Positions 19,442-31,910 of a DNA stretch of 64,000 bases are shown in pieces. A program made the position numbers and the translations under genes. The DNA comes from Paraoerskovia sediminicola (GTDB lineage Bacteria; Actinomycetota; Actinomycetes; Actinomycetales; Cellulomonadaceae), in the NCBI RefSeq assembly GCF_030296575.1, contig NZ_AP027729.1:2976001-3040000 (forward strand), given 5' to 3'. Positions within the stretch are counted from its first letter, which is position 1. Every line of letters starts with the position of its first letter. Below the pieces are notes generated by a model, which searched no databases, was not told where the DNA came from, and worked only from the letters and a program-made list of their open reading frames with translations.

Positions 19442-21643
19442 CTAGGCGCCCGACCTGGCCGACCGGCGACGCGCCACGAGGGCGAGTCCGGTCCCGGCAG
19501 CGATCAGGAGGAACGCGAACCCGAGCCACGGTCCCGGGTTCGACCCGGTCCACGGCAGCTGACCATCGGGCTGCGAGGGGTTGCTCGGTGCGCCCGGCGT
19601 CGGGGAGTCCGTGGCGGTCCCTGGGGTGGTGGGCGTCGGTGCCGGGGTCTCGGTCGACGTCGGTGAGGGCGTCGGCGTCGGCGTCACCGTGGTCGTCGGT
19701 GAAGGCGTGGGCGTCGGCGTAGGTGTGGGTGTCGGCGTGGGCGTCGGCGTCGGGCCCACCTGCGTCGTGTTGGTCACGACGACGAGTTTCGCCGTCGGGT
19801 CCTGTCCGACGACGAGGTCCCCGCCCGTGATGGTCGGCGTGGCCCACGAGGCGTCCGGGTCGGTGAAGTCGCCCGGCTCGGTGGTGACCGTCTCGGTCAC
19901 CTGGCAGGACGTCCCGGCGGGGAAGGCGATCCGGTCGCCGCTGACGGAGGGGGAGACGGTGGCGCCGTCCGCGACCTCGAGGGTCCCGGACGCGGGTGCG
20001 GCTGCGCCTGACTGGTTGCCTTCGACCACGACGCCCGGGGCGTCGCAGGTCCAGTCGACGGGGAACGTCCGTGACCCGGTGTACACGCCGTCCGGGTCGA
20101 CGACGTCCTTGCGGATCTCGAAGCCCGCGAGCAGCGTGTTGGTCACGACCACGGCGACGTCGGTCGTCGAGTCGGTGACCGTCAGGGTGCTGCCCGGCCG
20201 GCCGTCGATCAGGATCGTGGGCTCCGCCCAGACGGCGTCGCCCGTGTCGAGAGCGGCCCCGCCGACCTGCGCGCCCGAGGGATCCTCGGTGATCGTGCAC
20301 TCGGTCCCGATCGTCATCCCGTCCTTGCGCTCGGTGACACCGGGCGTCAGGTCGATCGTGGACGTGTCGGTGCCCGCTCCGGCGGGCAGGGTGCAGTCGA
20401 CGACGACCGGGAAGGTCGTGGTGGTCGGGTCGACGAACGAGCCGGGGGTGAGCTCCTTCGTGAGCGTGATGGCGCCCGTGCCGTCGTCGCAGTCCGTGGT
20501 GACGTCGCCCGTCCAGGGGTAGGAGTGCTGCTCGTTGCCGTTCCCCGAGGTCGTGAGATCGCCGGCCACGTGCACGCGCCCGTTGGTCGACGCCGTGAGC
20601 GTGACCGAGGAGGCATCGGTGGGCACCAGAATGCTGCCCATGAACTGTGACGAGCCCCCGATCGTCAGGTCGGTGGCGTCGGGGAAGTTCCAGAGCAGGC
20701 CGGCGGCCGCGTTGCCGAAGTCGGGGCTCGTGAGGTCGTCGACGCGGGTGCCGTTGATGCTGAAGTAGTTGGGGCTGAACGTCAGCGTGTTCGGCGTGCC
20801 GACGACGTTGATGGCGATGGACGCGTCGGTGGGCACGGACTCGATGTAGATCTCGGTCGTGCCGGTGAGGTCCGCGGCGTCGACCTCGAACACCTGGTCG
20901 TGGTCCGTCGTGGTGCTCGTGAGCGTGAGCTGCGTGCCGTTCGGCGTCGCCGTCCCGGTCGGCGTCTCGCCGGCAAGTCTGGCCGAGAGGGTGTCGATCT
21001 GTGCGGGCACCTGGGTGAAGTCGGCGGTGGCGGTGGCCGCACCGACCTCCGAGGTGACTGCGCCGCCGTTGGTCTCCAACCGGGGTGGCCCCGCGACCGG
21101 AGTGCCGCCGGTGTCCGTGATCGACCCACCGGCGACGGCGTTGCCGCCGCCGGTCAGGCCGTGGCCCACGTCGACCCGGGTCGACGTGCCGATCGTCAGA
21201 TCTCCGCCGACGACGAGCATGTCGCTGCCTGCGCTGGGGACGATCTGGGACCCGACGCCCACCGTGCCGACGTTGAACGTGCCACCGGCCGTCTTGTCGA
21301 TGGTGGCGTCGCCGAAGACGACGAGCACACCCTCGGTCTCCGCCGCGCTGCCCGCCGCGGTGTAGTCGCCCCCGGCGAACACGGCCACCGCGTCGTCCGT
21401 GTAGAGCGGGGGCGGGTTGCCGATCCCCGGGAACCCACCGTCGGGCGGGCAGAAGCCCAGCGCCTTGGTCGCGGTCGGGACGACGACGGCCGGGTGCACC
21501 GCGGGCGTCGTGGGTGCGGCAGCTGCGGCCCCGGCGGAGACGGCTGCACCGGTGGTGACACCGACGGCGAGCATGGCGAACGCGGCCAGGGCGGCGGTGA
21601 CGCGCGCTCGGGCTGGGCGACGCGGGGGAGTGGTGGGGTGCAC
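19442..21643 (-). CDS. Sortase-anchored surface protein with choice-of-anchor A domain
   Basis: A 733-residue secreted protein. The N-terminal signal peptide (about residues 1-38) has a basic start and the hydrophobic stretch [20 protein letters not shown]. Residues about 55-330 match the 'choice-of-anchor A' type (GFCPPDGG, many glycine-rich beta strands such as [11 protein letters not shown] and [19 protein letters not shown]). Next come two repeats of a prealbumin-like or DUF5979-type domain ([12 protein letters not shown] and [16 protein letters not shown], each with a cysteine pair and ending in VVVTNT). A Thr-Pro-rich linker follows (about 600-690). The C-terminus is a cell-wall sorting signal: LPWTG, a hydrophobic helix and RRRSARSGA. 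The start is GTG 21643 with GAGG upstream. Function is likely adhesion or wall structure; no sortase gene is in the window. Confidence 0.85.
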   Translation of the reverse strand: MHPTTPPRRPARARVTAALAAFAMLAVGVTTGAAVSAGAAAAAPTTPAVHPAVVVPTATKALGFCPPDGGFPGIGNPPPLYTDDAVAVFAGGDYTAAGSAAETEGVLVVFGDATIDKTAGGTFNVGTVGVGSQIVPSAGSDMLVVGGDLTIGTSTRVDVGHGLTGGGNAVAGGSITDTGGTPVAGPPRLETNGGAVTSEVGAATATADFTQVPAQIDTLSARLAGETPTGTATPNGTQLTLTSTTTDHDQVFEVDAADLTGTTEIYIESVPTDASIAINVVGTPNTLTFSPNYFSINGTRVDDLTSPDFGNAAAGLLWNFPDATDLTIGGSSQFMGSILVPTDASSVTLTASTNGRVHVAGDLTTSGNGNEQHSYPWTGDVTTDCDDGTGAITLTKELTPGSFVDPTTTTFPVVVDCTLPAGAGTDTSTIDLTPGVTERKDGMTIGTECTITEDPSGAQVGGAALDTGDAVWAEPTILIDGRPGSTLTVTDSTTDVAVVVTNTLLAGFEIRKDVVDPDGVYTGSRTFPVDWTCDAPGVVVEGNQSGAAAPASGTLEVADGATVSPSVSGDRIAFPAGTSCQVTETVTTEPGDFTDPDASWATPTITGGDLVVGQDPTAKLVVVTNTTQVGPTPTPTPTPTPTPTPTPSPTTTVTPTPTPSPTSTETPAPTPTTPGTATDSPTPGAPSNPSQPDGQLPWTGSNPGPWLGFAFLLIAAGTGLALVARRRSARSGA

Positions 21644-21790
21644 GTGGTCCTCGTTCGGGGGTCGGCCGGGCGGGGCAGAGTTAGTTCGTGGTGTAAACCA
21701 ATCGTCGATGCTAACAGCGCTCGACCCTCTCTTCGTCGGGAGAGCGCGCTCACCGTGGGTGAACCCGACGTCCGTGTCGGTGCCCCGGCG

Positions 21791-21796
21791 TACCGT
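21791..21796 (+). promoter_or_regulatory. -10 box of leaderless uvrB
   Basis: TACCGT ends six bases before the ATG at 21803. There is no Shine-Dalgarno sequence. No LexA box is recognisable upstream, unlike uvrA. Confidence 0.55.
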
Positions 21797-21802
21797 TGCG
21801 GC

Positions 21803-23905
21803 ATGCGTCCCGTCACCGATCTCCAGCGCACCGTCGCCCCGTTCGAGGTGGTCTCGGACTACCAGCCCTCGGGCGACCAGCCGACCGCGATCGCCGACCT
21901 CGCGCGCAGGGTCCGGGCGGGGGAGAAGGACATCACGCTCCTCGGCGCGACCGGTACCGGGAAGTCCGCGACGACTGCGTGGCTCATCGAGGAGCTCCAG
22001 CGACCGACGCTCGTGATGGCGCCGAACAAGACCCTCGCTGCGCAGCTCGCGACCGAGTTCCGCGAGCTCCTGCCGAACAACGCCGTCGAGTACTTCGTCT
22101 CGTACTACGACTACTACCAGCCCGAGGCGTACATCGCGCAGACGGACACCTTCATCGAAAAGGACTCGTCGATCAACGACGAGGTCGAGAGGCTGCGGCA
22201 CTCGGCGACCTCGTCCCTGCTGACCCGCCGGGACGTCGTCGTGGTCGCCTCCGTCTCGTGCATCTACGGACTCGGCACGCCGCAGGAGTACGTGGACCGG
22301 ATGGTGCGGCTCGACGTGGGCGACACCGTCGAGCGGGACCAGCTGCTGCGCCAGTTCGTGACGATGCAGTACACGCGCAACGACGTCGCGTTCACCCGCG
22401 GGACCTTCCGGGTGCGGGGGGACACGGTCGAGATCATCCCGGTGTACGAGGAGCTCGCGGTCCGCATCGAGTTCTTCGGCGACGAGATCGAGGCGATCCA
22501 GACCCTCCACCCGCTGACGGGTGAGGTCGTGCGCTCGGAGCAGAGCATCTACGTGTTCCCGGCGACGCACTACGTCGCGGGTCCGGAGCGCATGGAGCGC
22601 GCGATCGGGTCGATCGAGACCGAGCTCGCCGCCCGGCTCGAGGACCTCGAGCGCCAGGACAAGCTGCTCGAGGCGCAGCGCCTGCGTATGCGGACGACGT
22701 ACGACATCGAGATGATGCGGCAGATCGGCTCGTGCTCCGGCATCGAGAACTACTCGCGGCACATCGACGGGCGCGACCCCGGGAGCCCGCCGAACACGCT
22801 GCTCGACTACTTCCCCGAGGACTTCCTGCTCGTGGTCGACGAGTCGCACGTCACCGTCCCGCAGATCGGCGCGATGTTCGAGGGCGACATGTCGCGCAAG
22901 CGCAGCCTCGTGGAGCACGGGTTCCGCCTCCCGAGCGCGACGGACAACCGGCCGCTGCGCTGGGAGGAGTTCGTCGAGCGCATCGGGCAGACGGTCTATC
23001 TCTCGGCGACCCCCGGCTCGTACGAGCTCTCGATGTCGGACGGCGTGGTCGAGCAGATCATCCGACCGACCGGTCTGGTCGACCCGAAGGTCGTGATCAA
23101 GCCCACGACCGGGCAGATCGACGACCTGCTCGGTGAGATCCGCGACCGCACGGACCGCAACGAGCGCGTGCTCGTCACGACCCTGACGAAGAAGATGGCC
23201 GAGGACCTCACCGACTACTTCCTCGACCGCGGGGTGCGGGTGCGCTACCTGCACTCGGAGGTCGACACGCTGCGCCGGGTCGAGCTCCTGCGAGAGCTGC
23301 GGCAGGGCGAGTACGACGTCCTCGTGGGTATCAACCTGCTCCGGGAGGGTCTCGACCTGCCTGAGGTCTCGCTCGTCGCGATCCTCGACGCCGACAAGGA
23401 GGGGTTCCTGCGCTCGGGCACGTCGCTCATCCAGACCATCGGCCGTGCCGCGCGCAACGTGTCCGGCGAGGTGCACATGTACGCCGACAAGATCACGGCT
23501 GCGATGGCGCACGCGATCGAGGAGACCGACCGGCGTCGTGAGAAGCAGGTCGCCTACAACACCGAGCACGGCATCGACCCGACACCGCTGCGCAAGCGGA
23601 TCTCGGACGTCACGGACATGCTCGCCCGCGAGGACATCGACACCGAGGAGCTGCTCAAGGGCGGCTACCGCAAGCCCGGCAAGGGCGCGAAGGCTCCGGT
23701 GCCGGGCGCGGGCACGGACGGGACGTCGTCCGGCAACAAGCTCGCCGGGGTGGCGGCGGGCGAGCTCGCCGACCTCATCCAGGAGCTCAGCGACCAGATG
23801 CACGCCGCCGCGGCGGAGCTCCAGTTCGAGCTCGCGGCGCGCTTGCGCGACGAGATCGGCGGGATGAAGAAGGAGCTGCGGCAGATGCACGCGGCGACCC
23901 GCTGA
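21803..23905 (+). CDS. uvrB: Excinuclease ABC subunit B
   Basis: UvrB is the damage-verifying helicase-like subunit of nucleotide excision repair, working with UvrA and UvrC. The 700-residue protein has Walker A at residues 48-55 (GATGTGKS), the DNA-clamping beta-hairpin [11 protein letters not shown], the DESH helicase motif, motif V/VI ([12 protein letters not shown] and [10 protein letters not shown]), and a C-terminal UVR domain that contacts UvrC ([20 protein letters not shown]). The ATG at 21803 ([20 protein letters not shown]) is the family start; an upstream open frame is chance. It is divergent from the surface-protein gene. All key residues are present. Confidence 0.97.
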   Translation: MRPVTDLQRTVAPFEVVSDYQPSGDQPTAIADLARRVRAGEKDITLLGATGTGKSATTAWLIEELQRPTLVMAPNKTLAAQLATEFRELLPNNAVEYFVSYYDYYQPEAYIAQTDTFIEKDSSINDEVERLRHSATSSLLTRRDVVVVASVSCIYGLGTPQEYVDRMVRLDVGDTVERDQLLRQFVTMQYTRNDVAFTRGTFRVRGDTVEIIPVYEELAVRIEFFGDEIEAIQTLHPLTGEVVRSEQSIYVFPATHYVAGPERMERAIGSIETELAARLEDLERQDKLLEAQRLRMRTTYDIEMMRQIGSCSGIENYSRHIDGRDPGSPPNTLLDYFPEDFLLVVDESHVTVPQIGAMFEGDMSRKRSLVEHGFRLPSATDNRPLRWEEFVERIGQTVYLSATPGSYELSMSDGVVEQIIRPTGLVDPKVVIKPTTGQIDDLLGEIRDRTDRNERVLVTTLTKKMAEDLTDYFLDRGVRVRYLHSEVDTLRRVELLRELRQGEYDVLVGINLLREGLDLPEVSLVAILDADKEGFLRSGTSLIQTIGRAARNVSGEVHMYADKITAAMAHAIEETDRRREKQVAYNTEHGIDPTPLRKRISDVTDMLAREDIDTEELLKGGYRKPGKGAKAPVPGAGTDGTSSGNKLAGVAAGELADLIQELSDQMHAAAAELQFELAARLRDEIGGMKKELRQMHAATR

Positions 23906-23910
23906 GCCCC

Positions 23911-23932
23911 GACGCGGTCCGTCGTCCGCGTC
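23911..23932 (+). terminator. Weak hairpin after uvrB
   Basis: GACGCGG (23911-23917) pairs with CCGCGTC (23926-23932) just after the uvrB stop. The stem is only seven bases, so a terminator role is tentative. Confidence 0.35.
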
Positions 23933-23958
23933 GCGGTGTCGACCGGTGCCGCCGGTGG

Positions 23959-23987
23959 TGGTGAGCAAGAGATGCGCGCTCTATAGT
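23959..23987 (+). promoter_or_regulatory. Promoter of the riboswitch-terC transcript
   Basis: TGGTGA (23959-23964), 17 bases, then TATAGT (23982-23987). The predicted start lies just before the riboswitch core, as expected for a regulated leader. Confidence 0.6.
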
Positions 23988-23990
23988 TGG

Positions 23991-24139
23991 CCCCTGCGAG
24001 GGGAGTATTCCCACGCGGTGGCGTCGTCATCACGTCCGGTCCCGCGACCGGTCCGGTGCCACCGGTTCGCGCAACGACCTCGGGGCGACCCTGGTCTGTG
24101 AGCGGAAGAGACCTCGGGTTCCCACCATCTCGAAGGTTG
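23991..24139 (+). promoter_or_regulatory. yybP-ykoY family manganese riboswitch
   Basis: The leader of the TerC gene holds GAGGGGAGTATTCCC (about 23997-24011), matching the conserved GGGGAGUA core of the yybP-ykoY family, then GTCGTCATCACG, and near the 3' end GAGCGGAAGAGACCTCGG, matching the second conserved loop. TerC and other manganese-export genes are the classic partners of this riboswitch. It binds Mn2+ and turns expression on. The boundaries are estimates, and the family call is from motif recognition rather than a covariance search. Confidence 0.8.
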
Positions 24140-24145
24140 TGCTCC

Positions 24146-25195
24146 GTGGACGTCCCCCTCTGGGCGTGGATCGTGACGATCGGTCTGATCCTCGCCATGC
24201 TCGCTGTCGACTACGTCGGCCACGTCAAGACCCCGCACGCACCGAGCATGAAGGAAGCCGCGTGGTGGTCGGTCGGCTACATCGCCGTCGCAGTCGTCTT
24301 CGGCGGCGTCGTCTGGGCGGTCTGGGGGCCCACGTACGGCGGTGAGTACTTCGCCGGCTATGTCACCGAGAAGAGCCTGTCCGTCGACAACCTCTTCGTG
24401 TTCGTGCTGATCATGGGCGCGTTCCGGGTGCCTCGGCTGTACCAGCAGAAGGTGCTCCTGGTCGGGATCACGATCGCGCTGGTCCTGCGGACCATCTTCA
24501 TCCTCGCGGGTGCGGCGCTCATCGCGAACTTCAGCTGGATCTTCTACCTCTTCGGCGCGTTCCTGATCTACACCGCGTGGGCTCAGGCCCGGTCCGGGAC
24601 GGAGCACGACGCCGAGTTCAAGGAGAACGGGGTCCTGCGCCTCGTCCGGCGGGTCTTCCCGACGACCGACGACTACGTCGACGACAAGCTGACCGTCAAG
24701 ATCGACGGCAAGCGGTTCATCACGCCGATGCTCATCGTGATGATCGCGATCGGGAGCGCCGACGTCCTCTTCGCCGTCGACTCGATCCCCGCGATCTTCG
24801 GGCTGACGCAGGAGACCTACCTGGTCTTCGCGGCCAACGCGTTCTCGCTCCTGGGGCTGCGGCAGCTCTACTTCCTCATCGACGGGCTCCTGGACCGCCT
24901 CGTCTACCTGGCGTACGGGCTCGCGGCGATCCTCGGGTTCATCGGGCTCAAGCTCGTGATCCATGCGCTGCACACCAACGAGGTGCCGTTCATCAACGGC
25001 GGGGAGCACATCGAGGCGATCCCCGAGATCTCGACGCCCGTGTCGTTGGCGTTCATCGGGGTCGTGCTCGTGATCACGACCGTCGCGAGCCTCTACAAGG
25101 ACCGCAAGGACCGCCGGGCCGCGGCGCTCGCAGACGGGGAAGCCCCCGCCGGTGCGTCCTCGAGCAGCGACGCGAACCGCGCCGACGAGAGCTGA
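24146..25195 (+). CDS. TerC-family manganese exporter
   Basis: A 349-residue integral membrane protein of the TerC family with seven or more predicted membrane segments, starting at VPLWAWIVTIGLILAMLAVDY. Family acidic motifs are seen in the membrane: EKSLSVDNLFVFVLIM and SADVLFAVDSIPAIFG. TerC proteins export Mn2+, often to load secreted metalloproteins, and the upstream manganese riboswitch supports that role. I chose GTG 24146. The open frame runs back to 23987, but that part is the riboswitch and would encode an implausible N-terminus. The C-terminus is hydrophilic and low complexity (GASSSSDANRADES). Confidence 0.9.
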   Translation: MDVPLWAWIVTIGLILAMLAVDYVGHVKTPHAPSMKEAAWWSVGYIAVAVVFGGVVWAVWGPTYGGEYFAGYVTEKSLSVDNLFVFVLIMGAFRVPRLYQQKVLLVGITIALVLRTIFILAGAALIANFSWIFYLFGAFLIYTAWAQARSGTEHDAEFKENGVLRLVRRVFPTTDDYVDDKLTVKIDGKRFITPMLIVMIAIGSADVLFAVDSIPAIFGLTQETYLVFAANAFSLLGLRQLYFLIDGLLDRLVYLAYGLAAILGFIGLKLVIHALHTNEVPFINGGEHIEAIPEISTPVSLAFIGVVLVITTVASLYKDRKDRRAAALADGEAPAGASSSSDANRADES

Positions 25196-25214
25196 TCACC
25201 GGCCGGTCGAGCGG

Positions 25215-25514
25215 TCAGACGTGCGCCGTGAGGTCGCCGATCACCGGGGACCAGCCGCGGACGCTGCGGCGCGCGATCAGGCTGGCTCGCGCGAACGGGT
25301 CCTCGTCGAGCGCCCCCTCGGCGTTCTCGGCGCTGTCCACCGCGAGCAGCAGCAGCGCGCCGGGCGTCGCGTCCGGGGCCGGGAGCCACGGTCCTGACGC
25401 GACCAGCGTCCCTGCCGCGTGGAGCCCGCGCAGGAACTCGCGGTGCTCGGGCCGTGTGGCATCGAGGTCGGCGGGGCGGTCGGCGTACTCGTAGGTGACG
25501 GTGAAGATCGGCAT
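25215..25514 (-). CDS. YciI-family protein
   Basis: A 99-residue ferredoxin-like dimeric protein of the YCII family, starting MPIFTVTYEYADRPADLDATRPEHREFLRGL. The family has a conserved histidine and aspartate that form a pocket (here RPEHREFL and DEDPFARASL). Members are small soluble proteins of unknown or varied function, some acting as dehalogenase-like enzymes. It lies between terC (convergent) and the MBL hydrolase on the same strand, and could be the last gene of that three-gene set. No more specific role can be given. Confidence 0.85.
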   Translation of the reverse strand: MPIFTVTYEYADRPADLDATRPEHREFLRGLHAAGTLVASGPWLPAPDATPGALLLLAVDSAENAEGALDEDPFARASLIARRSVRGWSPVIGDLTAHV

Positions 25515-25595
25515 GCGTGCAGTCTCTCACCAGCCGCCCGACCAGCTGCCTCTCCAGCTGACGCACCTGCCGCTCGCCGGCGCTCTACCAGCCGG

Positions 25596-26303
25596 TCACC
25601 AGCCGCGTGCGCGCCACTTGCCCAGGGACGAGCGCTCCGTCCCGAGGGTCGTGTCCCGGCCGTGCCCCGGGTACACCCAGGTGTCGTCGCCGAACCGGTC
25701 GAACACGCGGGCCTCGAGGTCGTCCATGAGGGAGGTGAACTCCTCGGGTCCGGCGGTCTTGCCGGGGCCGCCCGGGAAGAGGGAGTCGCCGGTGAACAGG
25801 TGGACGCGGCCTGCCACCGCGCCGTCCGACGAGACCTCGGCGGGCTCCCGGTAGGCGAGGGCGACGGACCCTGGTGTGTGGCCGCGCAGCGCCACGACCT
25901 CGAGCGCCGCGTGCCCGACCGTGAGCACTTGGCCCGACTCCAGCGCGTCGACGGGGACCCGGGTAGCCGCGATGATCGCCTCGGCGTCGGCCGCACCGGC
26001 GAGGGCCGTCGCGCCGGTCACCGCCACGATGGCCGCGAGCGCGCCGGTGTGGTCCGGGTGCCGGTGCGTGGTGACGACCGTGGAGAGGGCTGCCCCGCTC
26101 GATCCTTCGCGCACGAGCGACAGCAGGGCGTCGGGGTCGGCCGCGGCATCGATCAGGAGCTGCTCGCCGGACCGGTGGCAGGTGATGAGGTACGCGTTGT
26201 TGTCCATGGGGCCGACGCTCGCCTTGCGGACGTCGACCTCGTCCAGGTGTCGGACGGCGGGTGGCCCGCCGGGGGAGACGTCCCCTGTGTAGTCGGTGGT
26301 CAT
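25596..26303 (-). CDS. Metallo-beta-lactamase-fold hydrolase (glyoxalase II-like)
   Basis: A 235-residue MBL-fold hydrolase. The metal-binding signature THRHPDHTGAL (H-x-H-x-D-H) is near residue 80; further ligands are in LRGHTPGSVAL (His), FTGDSLFPGGPGKT (Asp) and YPGHGRDTTLGTER (His). The order and spacing match the glyoxalase II-like group that hydrolyses thioesters. Its ATG at 26303 overlaps the stop of the upstream GH15 gene (ATGA), so the two are translated together. An MBL hydrolase next to uvrA is a conserved actinobacterial arrangement. The true substrate is unknown. Confidence 0.9.
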   Translation of the reverse strand: MTTDYTGDVSPGGPPAVRHLDEVDVRKASVGPMDNNAYLITCHRSGEQLLIDAAADPDALLSLVREGSSGAALSTVVTTHRHPDHTGALAAIVAVTGATALAGAADAEAIIAATRVPVDALESGQVLTVGHAALEVVALRGHTPGSVALAYREPAEVSSDGAVAGRVHLFTGDSLFPGGPGKTAGPEEFTSLMDDLEARVFDRFGDDTWVYPGHGRDTTLGTERSSLGKWRARGW

Positions 26304-28222
26304 CGGGCCTCCTCGGTGCTGCGGAGCGCGCGGTCCAGGCTGTGGACGGCACGGACGAGCCCCAGGTGCGAGAACGCCTGGGGGAAGTTGCCCACGAGCG
26401 ACCCGGAGGCGCCGTCGTACTCCTCGGCGAGCAGGCCGACGTCGTTCGTGAGGCCGACGAGGAGGTCGAGGAGCCGGCCTGCCTCCTGGACGTCGCCGAT
26501 CCGCGCGAGGGCGTCGGCGAGCCAGAACGAGCAGACGAGGAAGGGGTGCTCGTCGCCCCCGAGACCGTCGACGCCGGTCTCGGTGCGGTAGCGCAGCACC
26601 AGGCCGTCGTCGCGCTCGAGCTCGGCCCGCACCTGGCGGACGGTCCCGACGACGCGGGGGTCGTCCGGCGGCAGGAACCCCACCTGGAGCATCTGGAGGA
26701 GCGAAGCGTCGGTGTGGCGGGCGCCGTAGTGCTGGACGAACGAACCCAGCTCGTGGTCGTACCCGTGCTGGATGACGTCGGCCTTGATCTCGTCGCGTGC
26801 CGCGCGCCACTCGTCCAGAGGGCCGTCGAGCCCGTGGTCCTCGACGGCCCGCACGGCGCGGTCGACGGCGGCCCAGGTCATGATCTTCGAGTGCACGAAG
26901 TGCTGCTCGGGACCGCGGATCTCCCAGAGCCCGCGGTCCGGCAGGCGCCAGCGCTCGAGCTGGTTCGCGACGAGGTGCTTCTGCAGCGACCAGCTGTCGG
27001 CGCTCTCCTCGATGCCGGCGGACCGGGCCATCGCGAGGGCGCTCATCACCTCGCCGAGGACGTCGTTCTGCATCTGGTCGACGGCCGCGTTCCCGACGCG
27101 GACGGGCAGCGAGTCTGCGTAGCCCGGGAGGTGGTCGAGCTCGCGCTCCGGCAGCTCGCGCGACCCGTCGACCGCATACATGATCTGGACGTCCGCCGGG
27201 TCACCGGCGACGGCGCGCAGCAGCCAGCTGCGCCAGGCGGAGATCTCGTCGTGGTACCCCGACTCGACGAGCGCCTCGAGCGTCAGCGCGGCGTCCCGGA
27301 GCCAGCAGTAGCGGTAGTCCCAGTTGCGCTCGCCCCCGGGGTCCTCGGGGAGCGACGTCGTGGCCGCGGCCACGATCCCGCCGGTCTCGTCGTTGGTCAG
27401 CAGTCGCAGCGTCAGCAGCGACCGGACGAGCGCCTCGCGGTGGGGCCCGTCATAGGTGCACGACGCGATCCAGCCGCACCAGTGGTCGCGGGTGGCGTCG
27501 ATCCGGTCGCTGAAGGACAGGCGTGGCGGGACGGGCTCCCAGGACCGCGTCCAGGTCACCGCCAGCTCCAGCACCTCGCCGGCGGTCATCTCGAACGTTT
27601 CGCAGTGCGTGTGGTCGGACGGCGGGGGCAGCCGGTCGCCGCGCAGCAGCAGCGCGTCGGCGCCGGCGACCGCGCGGATCGCGGCGCGCCCGTCGTTGGC
27701 CTCGTCGTCGGTGCGCCGCACCCACGGGACGACGGCCCCGTACCCGAAGCGGACGATCCACTCGTGCTCGACCGTGACGGTGCCCTCGAGGACCTCGAGC
27801 CGGCGGATCAGGTCGGCGCGCCCGTCGCCGACGGGCATGAGGTCGGTCACCTGCGCGGTGCCGGACGGCGAGGTGTACGTCGTGCGCAGGACGAACGTGT
27901 CGCCGTCGTAGTCCCGGGTGACGGAGGTCGCGTCCGGGACCGTCAGCAGCCAGCGACCGTTGCGCTCGTCCCCGAGCAGGGCGGCGAAGCACGCGGGGGA
28001 GTCGACCCGGGGCAGACAGAGCCAGTCCACCGAGCCGTGCCGGCTGATCAGCGCGACGGAGGACCCGTCCCCGACGACGGCGTAGTCCTCGACCGGGACG
28101 GGGTACTCGGTCCCGGGGCGGTCGTCGCCCGGCTGCCCGTCGCCGGGCTGCGCGGCGGCCGACGGTTCGGCGGCGGAGGGGTCGACGTCTGGGTGCTTCG
28201 GTGCGTGCGGCTCGTTGCTCAT
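26300..28222 (-). CDS. Glycoside hydrolase family 15 protein (trehalase/glucoamylase type)
   Basis: A 640-residue cytoplasmic protein of the GH15 family, which includes glucoamylases and the actinobacterial trehalases. After a disordered Pro/Asp-rich leader (residues 1-40) comes the N-terminal beta-sandwich (VEDYAVVGDGSSVALISRHG, VDWLCLPRVDSPACFAALLG). The (alpha/alpha)6 barrel follows with NWDYRYCWLRDAALTLEAL, LPGYADSLPVRVGNAAVDQM and FLVCSFWLADALARIG. The mycobacterial trehalase has the same layout, so trehalose is the best guess, but other alpha-glucosides are possible. No signal peptide is seen. It overlaps the MBL gene by four bases and is divergent from uvrA. Confidence 0.88.
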   Translation of the reverse strand: MSNEPHAPKHPDVDPSAAEPSAAAQPGDGQPGDDRPGTEYPVPVEDYAVVGDGSSVALISRHGSVDWLCLPRVDSPACFAALLGDERNGRWLLTVPDATSVTRDYDGDTFVLRTTYTSPSGTAQVTDLMPVGDGRADLIRRLEVLEGTVTVEHEWIVRFGYGAVVPWVRRTDDEANDGRAAIRAVAGADALLLRGDRLPPPSDHTHCETFEMTAGEVLELAVTWTRSWEPVPPRLSFSDRIDATRDHWCGWIASCTYDGPHREALVRSLLTLRLLTNDETGGIVAAATTSLPEDPGGERNWDYRYCWLRDAALTLEALVESGYHDEISAWRSWLLRAVAGDPADVQIMYAVDGSRELPERELDHLPGYADSLPVRVGNAAVDQMQNDVLGEVMSALAMARSAGIEESADSWSLQKHLVANQLERWRLPDRGLWEIRGPEQHFVHSKIMTWAAVDRAVRAVEDHGLDGPLDEWRAARDEIKADVIQHGYDHELGSFVQHYGARHTDASLLQMLQVGFLPPDDPRVVGTVRQVRAELERDDGLVLRYRTETGVDGLGGDEHPFLVCSFWLADALARIGDVQEAGRLLDLLVGLTNDVGLLAEEYDGASGSLVGNFPQAFSHLGLVRAVHSLDRALRSTEEAR

Positions 28223-28287
28223 CGCGGACAGTCTGCCCTGTGCGGCCGACGCTCACACGCCTGGGGTCCGCCGCGACCGCCGTGTGA

Positions 28288-28326
28288 TCGAACAGGTGTG
28301 CGAGTGTCGGTGGAGGCCCGTACGAT
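28288..28326 (+). promoter_or_regulatory. LexA (SOS) box and -10 of uvrA
   Basis: TCGAACAGGTGTGCGA (28288-28303) matches the actinobacterial LexA consensus TCGAAC-N4-GTTCGA at 11 of 12 fixed positions. It covers the -35 position, 17 bases before TACGAT (28321-28326). LexA bound here would block polymerase. The -10 ends six bases before the GTG at 28333, so uvrA is probably leaderless. Confidence 0.78.
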
Positions 28327-28332
28327 GCTCCG

Positions 28333-31224
<2,892 letters not shown>

Positions 31225-31278
31225 GCAGTGCGAGCCGGCGACAGGCGGAGCGAAGGCCGGCACGACGGTGGAGACAAG

Positions 31279-31303
31279 GCCCGCGCCGAGTGTCGGCGCG
31301 GGC
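31279..31303. terminator. Terminator between uvrA and the OsmC gene
   Basis: Perfect 11-base stem: GCCCGCGCCGA (31279-31289), loop GTG, and its complement (31293-31303). It lies between convergent stops. Confidence 0.75.
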
Positions 31304-31341
31304 GGGACGTCTTCGCCGGCGCCGCCTGAGGCGTCCGCGCG

Positions 31342-31836
31342 TCAGCTGCCGATGCGCGCCGGCGCGGGCCGGTGCAGCACGGGGAAGCTGACCGAGCGTG
31401 CGAGGAAGCAGTGGTCGTGCGCCCGACGGTGCAGAGAGGCCAGGGTCGCGTCGGGCTCCAGGGCGTCAGCGCTCGCGCCGTCGACGACGACCTTCGGTCG
31501 CAGCGTCACGTCCGTGAACTGTCCTGCCCCGGCCGACTCGACGCGCATCGTGCCGGACACGAGGTCGGAGTAGCCGCGCACCACGACGCCCGCCGCAGAC
31601 GCGACGTGCAGGAACCACAGCATGTGGCACTGCGCGATGCTCGCGACGAAGAGCTCCTCGGGGCTGTACCTCGACGCGTCGCCGCGGAACGCGGGGTCCG
31701 CGGAACCGAGGATCGTCGGCCGACCGGTGAACTCGATCTCGTGATCGCGGCCGTACGTCGCGTAGCCGCGCGTACCGTGCTCGCCCGCGCCCGTCCAGCG
31801 GACCGTCCCCGCGTACTCGTGCTGCGCTCCGACCAT
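31342..31836 (-). CDS. OsmC-family peroxiredoxin
   Basis: A 164-residue OsmC/Ohr-type protein that reduces organic hydroperoxides through two cysteines. The first, C70, is in SPEELFVASIAQCHMLWFLH and the second, C143, in HDHCFLARSVSFP. The order and spacing match OsmC proteins rather than Ohr. It starts MVGAQHEYAGTVRWTG. It is convergent with uvrA and lies 122 bases downstream of the last mevalonate gene, with its own start, so it need not belong to that operon. Electron donors are not visible nearby. Confidence 0.88.
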   Translation of the reverse strand: MVGAQHEYAGTVRWTGAGEHGTRGYATYGRDHEIEFTGRPTILGSADPAFRGDASRYSPEELFVASIAQCHMLWFLHVASAAGVVVRGYSDLVSGTMRVESAGAGQFTDVTLRPKVVVDGASADALEPDATLASLHRRAHDHCFLARSVSFPVLHRPAPARIGS

Positions 31837-31910
31837 GTGTCGCAGGCTAGCGGCCCGGCGCCGACCGCGCCCGGGCGAGGGGACGACACGGTCGGTCGGC
31901 GCCGCCGGCA

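Noticed and set aside
19690-19760. Short repeats (GTGGGTGTCGGCG-like) that could suggest a CRISPR or satellite
   Set aside because: They are the codons of the Thr-Pro linker in the surface protein, in frame, with no spacers.
19442-23968. A minus-strand open frame of about 1500 codons covering the surface-protein gene and running back through uvrB
   Set aside because: Only the part up to the GTG at 21643 has a signal peptide and domains. The rest is antisense to uvrB and has the Arg/Asp/Glu-rich composition produced by GC-rich codon bias.
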